DNA from: Anaerolineaceae bacterium
Lineage (GTDB): Bacteria > Chloroflexota > Anaerolineae > Anaerolineales > Anaerolineaceae
NCBI GenBank assembly: GCA_003532515.1
Contig: DOEX01000151.1
Coordinates: 1 to 7,688, forward strand
Reading direction: 5' to 3'
Length of the DNA: 7,688 bases
Below, in pieces: positions 6,104 to 7,688 of this stretch (position 1 is its first letter; the number at the start of each line of letters is the position of its first letter). The notes beneath the pieces were generated by a model that saw nothing but the letters and a program-made list of their open reading frames with translations, had not been told where the DNA came from and made no database searches. A program made the translations under genes and the position numbers.

Positions 6104-7174
6104 CTACTTTAACATCAAATTTGTCCAATCGTTGACCCAGATATCGCGGTTGGCTGCGATCAAAGCAGGGTCGAGCGAGGAGACAGTTTCCGGGGTCTGG
6201 CTGGCAAGCACAAAACCCTCGGGTAAGATGGCTTCTGGCAAAACCGGGAAGACGAACATCTGCATGGGCACATCCTCCTGGAATTCCTTGCTCAGCAGGA
6301 AATCAATAAACTTTTCTGCCAGCGCGCGGTTGGGCGTGTTTTTGAGAATGCCGGCAAACTCCACCTGGCGCCAGCACATCCCTGGGTTTACCAGCGAGGC
6401 GGTTGGTGATTCGCTCAGCTCCGTTTCAGCGTAGATCAGCTCAGCAGCGGGGCTGGAGGCATAAGACACCACCATGGGTTGAGGACCTTTGCCAGAAGAG
6501 CCGGAGAAATTGGTATAGTAGGCTGTTTCCCAATCGGAGACGACGACAACTTTGTTGTCTTTCATTGCCTGCCACCACTCCAACCAACTTGTCTCGCCAA
6601 ATTCAGCAATGGTTGCCATCATGAACGCCAGACCAGGTGAACTGGTTGCCGGGTTTTCAACCACCAACAGTCCACTGTATTCCGGTTTTGCAAGGTCTTG
6701 CAGAGAAGCCGGCAGCTCCAGGTTGTTTTCAGCAAACCAGGCTTTATCGTAATTGATGCAGACATCCCCATAATCAATGGGTACGACTTTAAAGGTAGGG
6801 TCAAGTTTGAACTCGGCTGGAATGGCTGATAAGGAAGCAGGTTGGTATGCTTCGAAAAGATCCTGGTCAAGAGCGCGGGAGAGGAAAGTGTTATCCAGCC
6901 CGTAAAAGACATCCGCTTCCGGGGTCTGGGTATCAACCGAGGTAAGGATCAGGCGGTTGAGTGCGGAGCCGGCATCGCCGCCCTGGATGAAGACCAAGGT
7001 GGCGTTGTTTTCGGCTTCAAATTTTCTGACTAATTCTTCGCTAACCGAGAAGCTGTCATGAGTCATGATTGTCAGAGTTTGAGGTTGGGCAGCTGGTGTT
7101 GTGGGAGTCGTGGGTTGACAAGCTGCCAGCACAAATAAAATTAAGGTTAGTAGGAGAAAGTGTTTTTTAGTCAT
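6104..7174 (-). CDS. thiB: Thiamine-binding lipoprotein of the ABC importer
   Basis: The 356-residue protein begins with a lipoprotein signal: MTKK, a hydrophobic stretch, then LAAC with Cys19 as the lipidation site. A Thr/Pro/Gln linker (20-33) follows. The mature part is a type II periplasmic-binding-protein fold close to ThiB/TbpA, sharing its landmarks in order: THDSF (38-42), EADVFYGLDNTFL (86-98), VPIDYGDVCINYDK (131-144), SSPGLAFMM (178-186), SDWETAYY (213-220), VVSYASSPAAE (235-245) and the C-terminal WVNDW (346-350). The protein captures thiamine or its phosphates at the outer face of the membrane and delivers them to ThiP. The frame extends upstream to 7309, but that part overlaps thiN and would bury the signal peptide. 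ATG 7174 has AAAGGA five bases before it and overlaps the thiN stop by eight bases. Iron-binding relatives are the main alternative; thiN next door favours thiamine. Confidence 0.9.
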   Translation of the reverse strand: MTKKHFLLLTLILFVLAACQPTTPTTPAAQPQTLTIMTHDSFSVSEELVRKFEAENNATLVFIQGGDAGSALNRLILTSVDTQTPEADVFYGLDNTFLSRALDQDLFEAYQPASLSAIPAEFKLDPTFKVVPIDYGDVCINYDKAWFAENNLELPASLQDLAKPEYSGLLVVENPATSSPGLAFMMATIAEFGETSWLEWWQAMKDNKVVVVSDWETAYYTNFSGSSGKGPQPMVVSYASSPAAELIYAETELSESPTASLVNPGMCWRQVEFAGILKNTPNRALAEKFIDFLLSKEFQEDVPMQMFVFPVLPEAILPEGFVLASQTPETVSSLDPALIAANRDIWVNDWTNLMLK

Positions 7175-7688
7175 TGGGATCCTTTCCTTCGAATGTTTGT
7201 TTGACAGTGTGAAAAAGAAACAATTGGCCCGATTTTTTGGTGACAACAACCTGTTTGTCGTTGGCGACATTGCTGAGACCGCGGGTTCTCCATGGGTACA
7301 GGGTGGCATCTTTAAGTGGATATTGCAGGCCTGAAGTTGTCACTCCCTGCACCGTCTCACCCCATGGCAAGAGAGAGATCAGCGCTCCTTTGGAGGTTGG
7401 TAGATCGATGCGCTCGTTGACCAGGTAGATTGTTGTCGCACCGTGAGAAATCCGGGTGTGAGTGCCTTTCAGTTCCGGCAAACCAAGGAGAGACAGGTTG
7501 CCAAGGGTGTGGTCAAGGCGACCACCGACAGCACAGGTGATGACAATATCATTGAATCCGCGTTGAAGGGCATCCAGCACAGCGAGTTCGAGATCGGTTT
7601 CATCTTTTTCGGGGGGAAATCGCAGAATCTCGATTCCCCATTGCATGCAACTGTCCAGATCATGTGGGGTGACAGAATCAAGATCGCC
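7167..7688 (-). CDS. thiN: Thiamine pyrophosphokinase, 5' partial
   Basis: The frame is open to the right edge of the window, giving 173 residues of an enzyme usually 210-220 long; the N-terminal 40-50 are outside. An internal ATG at 7646 is not the start, because the conserved GDLDSV lies upstream of it at the very edge (7688-7671). Diagnostic motifs in order are GDLDSV (visible residues 1-6), PPEKDETDLELA (25-36), VGGRLDHTLGNLSLL (54-68), TTSGLQYPL (117-125) and GLSN (137-140). The Asp-rich N-terminal half binds ATP-Mg, and the C-terminal beta domain closes over thiamine. The enzyme makes thiamine diphosphate directly from thiamine and ATP in the cytoplasm, so it activates what the downstream importer brings in. 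Its TAA (7169-7167) overlaps the thiB start by eight bases, showing a shared transcript. Confidence 0.92.
   Translation of the reverse strand, partial: GDLDSVTPHDLDSCMQWGIEILRFPPEKDETDLELAVLDALQRGFNDIVITCAVGGRLDHTLGNLSLLGLPELKGTHTRISHGATTIYLVNERIDLPTSKGALISLLPWGETVQGVTTSGLQYPLKDATLYPWRTRGLSNVANDKQVVVTKKSGQLFLFHTVKQTFEGKDPND
7180..7189 (-). promoter_or_regulatory. Ribosome binding site deciding the thiB start
   Basis: On the minus strand the sequence reads AAGGAAAGGA, with the core AAAGGA (7185-7180) five bases before ATG 7174. It lies inside the 3' end of thiN, so the thiN ribosome reads through it just before terminating. It supports the lipoprotein start over the longer frame. Confidence 0.75.

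Noticed and set aside
6057..6434. Plus-strand open frame of 125 codons
   Set aside because: It is antisense to the end of thiB and the start of thiP, with low-quality composition and no domain.
7167..7200. A separate promoter or TPP riboswitch between thiN and thiB
   Set aside because: The two genes overlap by eight bases, so there is no room for one. Any riboswitch should lie upstream of thiN outside the window.
7175..7309. Longer N-terminus for thiB (start at 7309)
   Set aside because: It would place 45 residues before a clear lipoprotein signal and overlap thiN by about 140 bases. The ATG at 7174 has its own ribosome binding site.
1..7688. Search by eye for CRISPR arrays, tRNAs, transposases, toxin-antitoxin pairs and phage genes
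   Set aside because: No regular repeat-spacer pattern, cloverleaf or mobile-element protein motif was seen on either strand.

Overview
The window looks like chromosomal DNA of a bacterium, most likely a Chloroflexota of the Anaerolineae type. That assignment is an inference from three things: the near-balanced base composition, an N-terminal lipoprotein signal on the solute-binding protein, and the mix of an Fe-S aldo/keto reductase with DUF2085, DUF4126 and DUF4190 membrane proteins. No rRNA or other phylogenetic marker is present to confirm it. No tRNA, CRISPR array, insertion sequence or phage gene was seen.

Left half, plus strand. The window opens inside an aldo/keto reductase that carries two C-terminal iron-sulfur cluster motifs (2-835, 5' end missing). 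Six bases further on, and in the same reading frame, follows a seven-helix DUF2085 membrane protein (842-1672). A short gap holds a promoter-like TATAAT and a small hairpin just upstream of a strong Shine-Dalgarno sequence. Then come three tightly spaced genes: a DUF4126 membrane protein (1751-2338), a small DUF4190-type membrane protein (2348-2692) and a proline/glutamate-rich protein with one C-terminal membrane helix (2707-3180). A clear intrinsic terminator at 3212-3240 ends this unit.

Middle. About 190 bases separate two convergent units. The gap holds the terminator, which has a U-rich tract on both strands and so could serve both sides. Next to it lie overlapping palindromes (3253-3292) that may be a dispersed repeat element.

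Right half, minus strand, read from the right edge. A compact four-gene operon covers 7688 to 3372: thiamine pyrophosphokinase (thiN, 5' end outside the window), a thiamine-binding lipoprotein (thiB), a fused double-domain permease (thiP) and an ATPase (thiQ). The genes overlap or abut (8-base overlap, 6-base gap, 1-base overlap). Together they describe thiamine salvage: lipoprotein capture outside the cell, ATP-driven import, and conversion of thiamine to thiamine diphosphate in the cytoplasm. A TPP riboswitch would be expected upstream of thiN, beyond the right edge.

The thiamine operon is well supported but not a new class of system. The least understood part is the three-gene membrane-protein operon at 1751-3180.
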